Shown: positions 54,776 to 64,000 of the stretch, in pieces
How the letters are laid out: the number at the start of each line of letters is the position of its first letter
Position numbering within the stretch: the stretch's first letter is position 1
DNA from: Timema cristinae
Lineage: Eukaryota; Arthropoda; Insecta; Phasmatodea; Timematidae
Reading direction: 5' to 3'
NCBI GenBank assembly: GCA_039000515.1
Contig: JBCFYV010000935.1
Span: 66,311,109 to 66,375,108 of the forward strand
DNA: 64,000 nt
Notes under the pieces: generated by a model
The model's input: the letters and a program-made list of their open reading frames with translations, nothing else
What the model was told of the DNA's origin: nothing
Databases searched by the model: none
Translations under genes and position numbers: made by a program

Positions 54776-55013
54776 CACTTCAGTGGCCGCATGTTTTAAG
54801 ACGTAATTCTCGTATTAGACTGGGACTGCCGTTGATGATTAGATCTGGGCTATAATCTGGGGTTGGGTGTACATAGAGTGGTTTTAAACTTTCCCTCCAT
54901 GCAAATGCAGGTGCTCATCTTCTAAATTCAACCTTTCGAATCCATAAGACATTAGTGTAATTAGTACGTATGCGTTTAACCCAAATGGGTAGTAAGCTGC
55001 GGTGCTAAAAAAA
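54776..55013 (+). mobile_element. SINE-B copy
   Basis: Head CAGTGGCCGCATGTTTTAAG, body CTTTCCCTCCATGCAAATGC, tail CCCAAATGGGTAGTAAGCTG. Confidence 0.85.
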
Positions 55014-55242
55014 ACTAATGTAAGTAAGTGTTAAATTAAATAAGCCTAAGATAATGCTCGTCTTATAGATGTGTTCTTGGTCTCTATGACCCCTCGACCA
55101 AGAAAACTGTTTTATTCTACGCCTGAGACTCGAAGCCTGGATGTCCCCCTCCAAATCTGAGGCCTACAAGTGTAGTGTAAAAAAAAAAGACAAAACTTTG
55201 CTCGGTTCTAAACGTGACTCTGATTGATGAATGGGCGTATAA

Positions 55243-55445
55243 TCTCGTCAACCTATGCAATCTTCTGGTCACCTAATACCTCCTCTGGTCATTGTGGCAA
55301 GTAGGTTGAGTAAATTTCCATGATCTTCTGATGGCCTGATACCTCCTCTGGTCATTGTGGAGAGTAGGTTGAATTAACCAACCTCCGTGATCTTCTTGTT
55401 GCCTAATTAATACCTCCTCCAGTCATTGTGCTGAGTAGGGACGAA
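55243..55445 (+). repeat. 64-68-bp minisatellite, 3 copies
   Basis: ATGATCTTCTGATGGCCTGA, ACCTCCTCTGGTCATTGTGG and AGTAGGTTGA recur three times. Same unit as at 50.2-50.6 kb. Confidence 0.85.
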
Positions 55446-55629
55446 TGAACTGACGAGCGATTTAAAAAGGATAAACAAACAATCACTGGTTGCTACCACA
55501 TGGCTGTTGGGGAAATCGTATTGCTCTTTGTGAGTAGCCACGCTCGCGATATTTCATGGAGCCCATAGCACAGAGGGCAGATAATACAGAGAAACATAAT
55601 TTTTGAGATTTGTTTATAGTTAGATTTTG

Positions 55630-55804
55630 TTAATAAATTTTTTTAATAAAATACAAATTCTTTTTTTAATCAACATTAATAATATTTTAACATATAATGT
55701 AGGGCCTATCATTGGTGCTATGTTCGTAGGTATTGATAATATTCTTATCAGAAGTGACATCTGTCAGTCACATGATATTACATATGAATCATGCGAATTT
55801 CTAT
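55630..55804 (+). repeat. Family G repeat
   Basis: GAAGTGACATCTGTCAGTCAC and ATATTACATATGAATCATG. Truncated on the right by a SINE-A. Confidence 0.5.
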
Positions 55805-55814
55805 TTTATTTTCC

Positions 55815-56110
55815 GATGACCTGGTGGTCTAGGGGTAAGGTGTCGGACTTCTGAGCTGGGGGTCCGGGGTTAAATCCTAGGTCCAGGCACAGATTTATCT
55901 GATTACCAAACTCTTCCTTCACCTCTGACAAGACGTGTATTAATCACAACTTGTGAATGTGTGGAATGCCAGGCCTCCACCGTGGTTTGGATCCCACGTT
56001 AAACTGTAGGTCCTCCATTTCATCTCGCTATCACCCTACCATTACACATTAGCGTAAGTGCGTATAACCCGAACAGGTAGTAAGACGCGGTGCTAGTAAT
56101 AATAATAATA
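55815..56110 (+). mobile_element. SINE-A, long subfamily, full length
   Basis: Complete head (GATGACCTGGTGGTCTAGGG), long-form body, GGATCCCACG, T1 and (TAA)n. Target duplication TTTATTTTCC at 55805-55814 and 56111-56120. It lies in the end of a family G repeat. Confidence 0.95.
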
Positions 56111-56120
56111 TTTATTTTCC

Positions 56121-56796
56121 AAGCTGTCAGGTAAGGTCCTTCCTTTGAAAATCGGAGTGTACCAAAACTTCTCATGGGCCTGGAAGTTCTCAAGACTCGG
56201 AACGGAAGGTGCTTCTTCTGTAACATTTGGGCTAGGGGCCAAGGGGGAGAGGGGTGATTGTTGGCAGTTTGACGTAACTCGATACTAGCGGGTCAGTATA
56301 TAGAACAAGAGGGGGCAAGGGGGGGGGGGCACGTAGGGCTGACTGAGTTCTCAGGGGAAACTGTGTGTCACCCGTCTGACCACTAGGAATCAAAATACGG
56401 ACACAACTCTAAAACGCCGTAGCGGTGGAGGTGGCCAAACAGTCGAGCGCAATCTACTGGTTGATCGCGGCCGATAATTTGATCGATCACCTGGACGAGC
56501 AATTAAAAAAGATTGATAGAAGAAAATGAAATAAAGGGTTTGCGAATTTTTCCCAAGTTGACATTATAAAACCGAAATATCGAAGCTGTCTGACTGATGA
56601 CCATTTACAATCCTACTTTTGTTAATGAGAGATTAATTATGAACTCTCATTCAACAAACTATCCTAAAATTATGCTTGTCTTGCATCGACTTCATTCAAG
56701 TTTAATGATAAAATACTTTTTTTAGGGAAATTAAATATGTGTTTTGATGAAAAACTCAGTTTCACTTATAAACTCTTTAAATGCCATTTAATTTTA
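56121..56796. other. Unique stretch with a G-tract
   Basis: A run of about 9-10 G near 56320; CpG-bearing around 56410-56480. No gene recognised. Confidence 0.25.
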
Positions 56797-57075
56797 CTAT
56801 TATTATTATCACCACGTCTTACTACCCGTTCGGGTTATACGCACTTACGGTAATGTGTAATGGTAGGGTGATTGTGAGATGAAATGGAGGACCTACAGTT
56901 TAACGTGTGATCCGAACCACGGTGGAGGCCTGGCATTCCCCACATTCACAAGATGTCTTGTCAGAGGTGAAGGAAGGGTTTGGTATTCAGATAAATCTTT
57001 GCCGGGACCGAGGATTGAACCCTGGACCCCCAACACAGAAGTCCGACAACGTACCCCTAGACCACCAGGTCATCT
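56797..57075 (-). mobile_element. SINE-A, minus strand, full length
   Basis: (ATT)n, T1, short-form body (GATGTCTTGTCAGAGGTGAAG), complete head complement. No clear target duplication. Confidence 0.92.
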
Positions 57076-57485
57076 TGAGTTCAAAATGATTGGGTTTCAT
57101 TTTAGTGAACCATTGTTCTCGAACAGTTCAAATTGTCTTCGTCTTTCTTGAGCTGTTGAGTTACGTTGACACAGCTCACTTTAGTTTATTTATCTTAAAT
57201 GAACGTTACGTTGATCGATATTACCGGCATTATGTTTCACTTACGTTACGTAGCATGATCTAATCCTAACCACGGACATCGAATGAAGGTGTAAGAACTT
57301 AGGCTCGTGGCAAATATACTCGGGGGATCCCAGCCATCAATCAGGCAATCATTAAATAGAAAAGAACTCAATATTATACAAATTAGAACTTCAAATACGA
57401 TCTAAAGGAAAGAACAATTTGATTCACTTGTATAGTTGCATTTTTTTCCCCCGTTACCAATTAATTAATGTTTTAGAGTTGTTTC

Positions 57486-57880
57486 TTAACTGAGGTGAGG
57501 TGCTAGTGAGCGCGAGTTTAGGGCATTAATTCTGCAGTTCTTATAGCATAAACATTTTTTGGCCAATTTAAATCAAACATTTCTTGTATAGAAACATAAA
57601 TTTTAGCTTTATCTACATGCTAATATAAACAGTTGTTGAATATCTGTCATGGGTGATCTGAAATGTTGTGAAATTTTCTCTTCATTTAAAAAGTTTGTCA
57701 TGAAATTGCCATTATGCACATGAGAGATATTCAACAACTGTTGACATTAGCATGTGTATAAAGATAAAATCAATGTTTCTATACAAGAAATATTTTAATC
57801 GTTTTGGCAAAAAAATATTTATTCTATAAAAACTGAAAAATTAATGCCCTAAACTCGCACTCACTAGTACCCCACCTTAA
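57486..57880. mobile_element. F1 foldback element, best preserved
   Basis: TTAA at 57486-57489 and 57877-57880. The left end GCTAGTGAGCGCGAGTTTAG and GGCATTAAT complements the right end ATTAATGCCCTAAACTCGC. The arms of about 170 bp pair almost throughout. The centre (57650-57720) carries the shared GTTTGTCATGAAATTGCCAT segment. No open frame. Confidence 0.92.
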
Positions 57881-57959
57881 GCACCTACATTTGCATGTAT
57901 CTGTGTATATTTGTACATGATGTGTATGTGTGTGTATGCCTATTTATATTTTCCCATAA

Positions 57960-58300
57960 AATTCCCACTTGTGAGTAAGAAGGCGAGTTGGGTTGGGAAC
58001 TGCCCGGAGGTGTTAAAGGGTGAAAAAGGCGGTGACCGCAAACCCCCCATCCCCGCCCCCCAACCGAGGGACTTCAGAAGGTGGGGGTGAGAAGGGGACC
58101 CCACACAACAAAGAGGCCAGTAGAGGCTTTGTTCGCAACAGATAGAGAGGATGACCTTTTGAGGGCGCCTACCTTCACGATATGCCGCCTCGGTCTCTTG
58201 AGGTTGCTAGGACAAGCTCACACGTGTGACAGACGTCATGGTCTGCTTGTCCACCGAGGTTCCTGATGAGACACGAGGGAACCAGACTGATACCACGGGA
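57960..58300. other. GC-rich open segment, possible exon
   Basis: The plus frame to a TGA at 58264-58266 includes VEALFATDREDDLLRAPTFT and ICRLGLLRLLGQAH. The minus frame includes NLGGQADHDVCHTCELVLAT. Both are open and CpG-bearing. No splice signal decides between them. Confidence 0.2.
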
Positions 58301-58459
58301 ATCTTAACTATTTTTTAAGTACTACTGGAGACGAGGTGATCGTCACAAAGTCTATAGTTTAAGGGGTATCGTTATCAACCTCTAAAACCCGGATCTACGA
58401 TCAACAGAACGTAAAGGTTACCTCATGCTGATCTCAAATAGAAGCCATCACGATGCACT

Positions 58460-58620
58460 TTAAGGAAGTTTCCTACCTGTGACGTCATGGCAAGTCAAGA
58501 GATAGAATCTATCATATTAGATCTAATGTATTTACATTTTATTTGACGAGTTTTAAAACATTTAATATAAAAAAAGCCTTAAATATTTCTAAAGAATAGT
58601 CAGTCTTACATTGTCTTACA
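58460..58620 (+). repeat. Family H repeat
   Basis: CTGTGACGTCATGGCAAGTC and AATGTATTTACATTTT align with 16.31-16.45 kb. Confidence 0.55.
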
Positions 58621-58689
58621 AACATTTTTTTGACCTTGAAGTTACTTTTTTTGTAAACACATTTTTTTTTATCATCTACAGCTCGGACC

Positions 58690-58985
58690 ATTAGGTTTAT
58701 TCAAGAAAATGTCCTCAGGAATCTTCCTGCCAGGACGTAGATTAAAAATGTCCTTGGAAGTGTATACACAGGACGCAAAAAAAAAATGTATACTTTTGAA
58801 TTGCAGGTTGAAGCTGTACTTGAGTGAGAGCTTATACTCGTCAGCGGAATAGGAAAACTAGAGGCATCTCAGGATGAAATATATATTTTCTTCCCAATGT
58901 TATTCCTTATTTGGTGTCTAAGTGTGATAGATCTTATAATGCGTCAAGTTAAGATGCAGCTCGATTATCAAAGATTTCTGGTACG
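58690..58985 (+). repeat. Family K repeat, unfilled site
   Basis: Counterpart of 16.79-17.00 kb without the hairpin: GGTGTCTAAGTGTGATAG is continuous near 58915-58932. Confidence 0.5.
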
Positions 58986-59324
58986 GCCAGACTGGGCGAG
59001 CGAGTGAGCGACTAAAATATAAAATTAGAAACACATTGGTTGTAATGAGAGGTGGCCAGACTGGAGCGAGCGCTCGAGCCGTTACAGTCTAGTTTGCAGG
59101 CGCTAGGCAATATTATTGTATGTTGGTTCATTGAGCGCTGGGAAAACTTCTCATTTTGACATTTTTATTAATATCGATAGGTTTAGCACACTTGCTACTA
59201 ACGGTTTAATTTAATTGATAAGATCATAAACCATACCTATATATGTAGAACTGATATGTTAAATACTTCAATTCTATACTCAAACTAGGCCTTTACAAAT
59301 AAGAATCGCCATTAGCACGGATAG

Positions 59325-59445
59325 AGGACTGGAAAACCACAACAATAAATCACTTGTCATAAATCACCCTCAGTTCACTGAGCCAAGATTCGAACCTTGG
59401 CCTCCTCGTCAACAACTATTGAGAGCTATCTGCTGATCACGCGCT
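59325..59445 (-). mobile_element. SINE-B fragment, minus strand
   Basis: CACCCTCAGTTCACTGAGCC, AGATTCGAACCTTGGCCTCC and a degraded head. Confidence 0.65.
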
Positions 59446-59659
59446 CGCTCGTCTTTAAAGGGGCTGCTTAGGTAGCTGAAATATTTTCAATACAAGATGT
59501 TGGCACTTAGGTATAAATAAATAAAAATTATTTATACCTTGTAAACGCAGTTTAAAAGTTAAAACCTCTGCAGTGAGAAGTCCAGAAAGCCACATATTTC
59601 TGTTGGTCATTAAGAGCAAAATGCCCGGGCAACGAAAGGCAAATGTTATATGAGCGTAG

Positions 59660-59944
59660 GTGGTGACCTGGTGGTCTAGGGGTAAGGTGTCGGACTTCTA
59701 TGCTGGCGGCCGGGGTTCAATCCTCAGTCCTGGCACAGATTTATCTGATTTCCAAACCCTTTCCTTCACCTCTGACAAGACATCTTGTGAATGTGGGGAA
59801 TGCCAGGCCTCCTCCGTGGTTCGGATTCCACGTTAAACTGTAGGTCCTTCATTTCATCTCACAATCACCCTGCCATTACACATTAGCGTAAGTGCGTATA
59901 ACCCGAACGGGTAGTAAGACGCGGTGCTAATAATAATAATAATA
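59660..59944 (+). mobile_element. SINE-A, short subfamily, full length
   Basis: Complete head, short-form body, GGATTCCACG, T1 and (TAA)n. Perfect duplication TATGAGCGTAG at 59649-59659 and 59945-59955. Confidence 0.97.
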
Positions 59945-60171
59945 TATGAGCGTAGAATGGATATTTGTGAATAGAATGATGCCATTCAGTAGGGGGCCAC
60001 GATACATTGTATTTTCCCCCTCCCCTGTTTGTTCTTTACTGCTGGACAGATTCACCCAGTAACCCTGTATAGGTAACTACTTGGTTTTAGGCATCGTTAA
60101 TTTCTGATTGACTATTCTAGAGCCTTAGCATACCGAAAGAGATGTCAAGGGGAGATATTTCACGTTACGTA

Positions 60172-60716
60172 CATACAGCTTGCAGTGAATGCTGTGCAGA
60201 GGATGACTGGGATCTACAGCTCGCAGTTATGCGTCAGAGGATGACTGATTTGCAGCTCGCAGTTATGCGTTCAGAGGATGAATGGAAGCTGCAGCTCACA
60301 GTGAATGCTGTGCAAGGATGACTAAGATGCAGCTCGCAGTGATGCTGTGCAGAGATGACTAAGATCAGCTCACAGTGAATGCTGTGCAGAGGATGATTAA
60401 AGATGCAGCTTGCAATGAATGCTATGCAGAGGATGACTAAAGATGCAGCTCGCAGTGAATGCTGTACAGAGGATGACTAAAGATGCAGCTACAGTGAATG
60501 CTGTGCAGAGGATGATTAAAGATGCAGCTTGCAATTAATGCTATGCAGAGGATGACTAAAGATGCAGCTCGCAGTGAATGCTGTGCAGAGGATGACTAAA
60601 GATGCAGCTTGCAGTGAATGCTGTGCAGAGGATGACTAAAGATGCAGCTCACAGTGAATGCTGTGCAGAGGATGACTAAATATGCAGCTTGCAGTGAATG
60701 TCGTATAGACAGTGAC
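60172..60716 (+). repeat. 40-bp minisatellite, about 13 copies
   Basis: The unit is GATGCAGCTCGCAGTGAATG plus CTGTGCAGAGGATGACTAAA. Right-hand units are regular, left-hand ones degenerate. Several units lack single bases in AA/GG/TG runs. Confidence 0.95.
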
Positions 60717-60929
60717 TGGCCCTAAGCACCCACCTGTCACTCACTTGTTCCTTAGAACCTTAAAGGTCACTCGGTCGCCCGATATTTGGGCCAAACCGCA
60801 ACTTCATGGGGGCGTGTCTTTGTCTCGTATTCTTGTCGTCATCGGTACAACTCAGACAATGTTGGTGATCAAGCTATGACACGGCCTTTGACATTTATAG
60901 ACCCGATAGTTGTACACTGAATAATGCCG

Positions 60930-61310
60930 TGTCACGAACTGCTACCAGAATAAGCAGAGCATAAATTTATACTTGTTTCTCACCACTCATATAACACTCA
61001 TTGGTCAGGAGGTATGTAGAGCCAAGCCTATCTATAACTGGTCAAATGGGAATAGAGTGGGTGAGAACGGATAACATATCACAGGTACAGTTGTAACAAG
61101 CTCTGCTTACCCTGGTCAAATGGGGACAAGTGGGGAGAACATATCACAGGTACAGTTGTAACAAGCTCTGCTTACCCTGGTCAAATGGGGACAGAGTGGG
61201 GGAGAACATTTCACAGGTACAGTTGTAACAAGCTCTGCTTCACTGGTCAAATGGGTAAAAGTGGGGGAGAACATATCATAGGTACAATTGTGAAAATCTC
61301 TGCTTACCCC
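60930..61310 (-). repeat. 67-bp minisatellite and flank, inverted relative of 36.6-37.2 kb
   Basis: 61037-61310 holds about four units (GGTACAGTTGTAACAAGCTC, TTACCCTGGTCAAATGGGGA) on the minus strand. 60930-61036 matches the reverse complement of the flank after the 36.6-kb array. Confidence 0.9.
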
Positions 61311-61648
61311 GGCAGCACTGCACGCCACGCCACTGCCATTATATCCTAATGTTTATATAATTTATTACTGACCTTCCCCTTCCTTTATCTATTTATATAT
61401 CTAATTCTCTGTTTAGGTGAAACACATCTCCACATTATCTTGAAATACTTGTTCAAAATGGGTGAATTATTATAATTTGACCGATTCTCTTCAACCATCA
61501 GATATCCTCTCCCAGCTCCCCTATATTTCCTTGTGTAGCCTCCCCCCTTCCCTTAAACCACCCGCTACTCCCACATTCTCTCTTTCACCGAGTTAAGACG
61601 CAAGTAGCAAAGTAAAACAATTTCAAGACGAGAAGAAGAAGAGAAGAA

Positions 61649-61714
61649 ATGGAGAAGAGAGAAAAGTTAAGGAAGAAGAACAACAAAGATTGTAAGAACT
61701 CTATAGCTAGAGAG
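61649..61714 (+). CDS. Candidate first coding exon
   Basis: An ATG in good context (AGAAGAAATGG) opens 22 codons, MEKREKLRKKNNKDCKNSI and then ARE. The exon ends exactly in a consensus donor, GAGAG|GTAAGG, with GT at 61715. The exon is in phase 0. The peptide is Lys/Arg-rich, so it could be a nuclear or nucleolar N-terminus, or a chance product of the purine-rich stretch. The next plausible exon on this strand (63717-63773) is also phase 0. No family recognised. Confidence 0.38.
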
Positions 61715-62088
61715 GTAAGGAAGACGAGTGAGGTTAGAAGGGGGTGGGGGGAGGAGAGAATTCATTAGCGCGCGAGGAGATTGTAGAGTATAGAGTAAGA
61801 GTAGGAGAGAGTTTAGCAGTCTTTCCTTGGCGCGCCAAAGCCACGTAGTGCTTGCTGTCTTAAGAGATAAGCAAAACTCTACCGGCCTCCGACGCAAGTT
61901 AAATATATACGGATGTTGACGGTGCAGGAAAGGCGTATATAACATTATATTATATGGAACTCGTTATAAATATTACTAAATTTATATATTTAAAAAAAAA
62001 ATAGCTCGTCTTTTTATTTTCACAGTTTGCATTTAAAAAAAAGAAGAGCTTACGCTTAAATAAAATTCTTTTTAAGGGATCTCCTAAC

Positions 62089-62871
62089 TAGTGTTGTGAT
62101 AAAAGTATCGATACTTTTTAATATCGATATTTTCCCTTTCGATACTAGTATTTTCCACTCGATAATTTACTGATATTAGTACTCGCACTCCGGTATCGGA
62201 TCGGTATCAAAAGAAACAACTATTTTGTCATCTTCACCCATGCTGGGACTAAATGTTTATTAGGGTGGACGGTGGAGGAAGAACAAATCTCTCCCTCATT
62301 TTCTGAAACTCTAGCATTCAATTACTTTTAGCTCATCATGATTCATAGCTGTTAATAATTTATTTTCAGTTATTTAAATAAATATGGAAATAAAATTATG
62401 ATTCAAAAGTTGAAATTATTATTATTACTAGATTTTAAAACATCCAGATTAAAATTTAGATAACGATATTTACTGCTATAGATAGTTTTCTTCCGATACT
62501 ATTATTATTATTATTATTATTATATTATTATATTAGAAACGCGTCTTACTACCCGTTCGGGTTATACGCACTTATCCTAATGTGTAATGTTAGGGTGATT
62601 GTGAGATGAAATGGAGGACCTGCAGTTTAACGTGGGATCCGAACTACGGTGGAGGCTGGCATTCCCCACATTCACAAGTTGTAATTAATACACGTCTTGT
62701 CAGAGGGGAAGGAAGGGTTTGGTAATCAGATAAATCTGTGCCAGGACCTAGGATTGAACCCCGGACCCCAGATCATAAGTCCGACACCTTACCCCTAGAC
62801 CACCAGATCACCCATTCCGATACTTTTAATGAGTACAGTATCGATACTTTTCTTTCGATCTCACATCCCTA
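62089..62871. mobile_element. hAT-like nonautonomous element carrying a SINE-A
   Basis: The left end TAGTGTTGTGATAAAAGTAT, followed by CGATACT, faces a right end whose complement reads TAGGGATGTGAGATCG and AAAAGTATCGATACT. Near-identical 8-bp flanks CTCCTAAC (62081-62088) and CTCCTAGT (62872-62879) fit a hAT target duplication. The interior is short and non-coding, with several ATCGATA palindromes. Confidence 0.72.
62501..62814 (-). mobile_element. SINE-A, minus strand, nested in hAT-like element
   Basis: Long (ATT)n, T1, long-form body, complete head complement. Perfect duplication TTCCGATACT at 62491-62500 and 62815-62824. Confidence 0.96.
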
Positions 62872-63290
62872 CTCCTAGTTAGCTGATATATTAGGGGAGA
62901 CCGGGTCTGATTGGCTACAAGGGTAAGTTGGCCTGGGCTTGATAACCCTTTCATTAATTGACCGAGTGAAACACTAAATTTACCTTTGTTTAAGATAAAC
63001 CAGATGCTCTCGTCATGTTTGTTTCGAGTCGTTATCATGATTGGTGTTTGAGTAGGCTCGATTTGTTTGGTTTTTGCTGTGGTGAGTTCATTTGTAAGAT
63101 TTTATTAATTGTTTTGCAAAAAATTGATCTAATAATGAGTATAGTACTATTTATATGTTCAAAAGGTAACTATTTGTTTTGCTGTAACTGTATTCTACCA
63201 AGAAAATCTATATCTATTTTTAGAGAGAGTGGAGACATGACAAAATAAAATACACTACGGCATTGATTGGCACACTTGCCACGGGTTAGG

Positions 63291-63502
63291 TTGGCACTAA
63301 TTACGCCAATGAGTTAAAGATGAGTAAGGTTAATTATAAAGGAAGTGTGCCTCAATTTGCGTAGAGAAAGATTAGAAAACCATTTTGCAAAAACACCCGT
63401 CGGTATTTCCGACCGGGATTTAAACCCCGATCTACCCGATCATTGGCAGTTTAGTCTATTGTGAGAGTGACGCCTTAGACCGTGCGGCCACCGAACTGGG
63501 TT
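63291..63502 (-). mobile_element. SINE-B copy, minus strand, tail lost
   Basis: AATTACGCCAATGAGTTAAA, CTCAATTTGCGTAGAG, CCGGGATTTAAACCCCGATC and head GCGGCCACCGAACTGGG. Confidence 0.82.
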
Positions 63503-63716
63503 ACTATTAAGTTCCGTTTTACTATGTTCGTCATCGACTGCAGATGAACGAGTGCTCATTAAGAAGTTCCATCCCGGATGATAATGACCTCCACTTGTTT
63601 GTCAAGGCTCCTATTTAAAAAAAAACTGTCAATGAAATGACGTCCCTTAGGTCGTTGTTTCTCTCGTACGCGCAGTACCAGCAGATAGAGCCAGCGCTCC
63701 CCCTCCCCCTCCTCAG

Positions 63717-63773
63717 TATGTGGAAATCTTGGCGAAGATCTTCTCCAGCGTCTTCTTAGCGGGCTGGAGCTAA
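63717..63773 (+). CDS. Candidate terminal exon
   Basis: One of the best acceptors in the window (CTCCCCCTCCCCCTCCTCAG) is followed at once by an 18-codon frame, YVEILAKIFSSVFLAGWS, and a TAA. The hydrophobic LAKIFSSVFLAGW could be the end of a membrane helix or an amphipathic C-terminus. In phase it fits the 61649-61714 exon, but other exons may lie between. An alternative acceptor (CGTACGCGCAG) 42 bp upstream would extend it. No family recognised. Confidence 0.33.
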   Translation, partial: YVEILAKIFSSVFLAGWS

Positions 63774-63789
63774 TGGAGGTGAAACTAGG

Positions 63790-64000
63790 AATGAGAACAA
63801 CAAAGTTTTTAGGGGGTGGGTTCTGGGTTTGAATGCGGGTCGAAAGCCTCACCCATACCGCCACGGTATGTCCTCGGGTACACCCTGTTTATTCTGCGGC
63901 GTGGGTGGTAGTTTCAAACCTTCAGGTAGCGACCTACCCGTTTTATATATACATATATAGTTTTATTGAGAGTTTTTTTATTCCTCCAGAAACTCAAAAC
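63790..64000. other. 3' edge, no clear feature
   Basis: A worn tRNA-like pair of boxes on the minus strand (GTGGCGGTATGGGTGAGGC; CATTCAAACCC) lies at 63.82-63.87 kb, probably an old SINE head. The rest is unassigned. Confidence 0.25.

Noticed and set aside
56879..57151. Open frames in SINE-A copies, with similar peptides at several places
   Set aside because: The same peptide recurs because the SINE recurs; it is not a gene family.

Overview
The window looks like nuclear DNA of an animal, most likely an invertebrate. It is AT-rich. No gene-sized open reading frame is present. It is crowded with short tRNA-derived retroposons, foldback DNA elements, minisatellites and poly-C/poly-G tracts. 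A decayed non-LTR retrotransposon C-terminus (33.28-33.68 kb) resembles those common in arthropod and other invertebrate genomes, but I cannot name the species.

Layout. 0-13 kb: degenerate tandem DNA, SINEs, a 27-copy 55-bp minisatellite (6.85-8.34 kb) and four copies of a foldback element (F1). 13-14 kb: a CpG-rich, promoter-like island with a likely first coding exon on the minus strand. 14-17 kb: SINEs and a 78-bp hairpin. 17.7-18.9 kb: a GC-rich patch with exon-like pieces. 19.8-20 kb: a small CpG/NRF-1-type promoter candidate. 20-26 kb: AT-rich ancient repeats and nested SINEs. 26.6-28.0 kb: a 24-copy 60-bp minisatellite. 32-34 kb: the first copy of the TA-flanked foldback F2, a LINE remnant and a hAT-like element. 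36.5-37.1 kb: a 67-bp minisatellite whose relative, with shared flank, lies inverted at 61.0-61.3 kb. 38-48 kb: many nested SINEs, the second F2 copy and several exon-like islands. 49.6-49.9 kb: a pyrimidine microsatellite. 50-57 kb: AT-rich ancient repeats and SINEs. 57.5-57.9 kb: the best-preserved F1 element, flanked by TTAA. 60.2-60.7 kb: a 40-bp minisatellite. 61.6-63.8 kb: two exon-like pieces on the plus strand around a hAT-like element that carries a SINE.

The most notable pattern is the SINE network. At least four tRNA-headed families (named A to D here) fall into two pairs. A (Glu/Gly-like head) and B (Leu-like head, with a long variable arm) share one 3' tail, T1. C and D have different heads and bodies but share another tail, T2. 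This suggests two LINE partners, each recognising one tail. Family A is the youngest: nine or more copies have 9-13-bp target duplications, (TAA)n tails, nested insertions and one paralogous empty site. Coding evidence is limited to short exon-like segments with good splice signals; all are tentative. Family names (A-D, F1, F2, G-L, T1/T2) are local labels.
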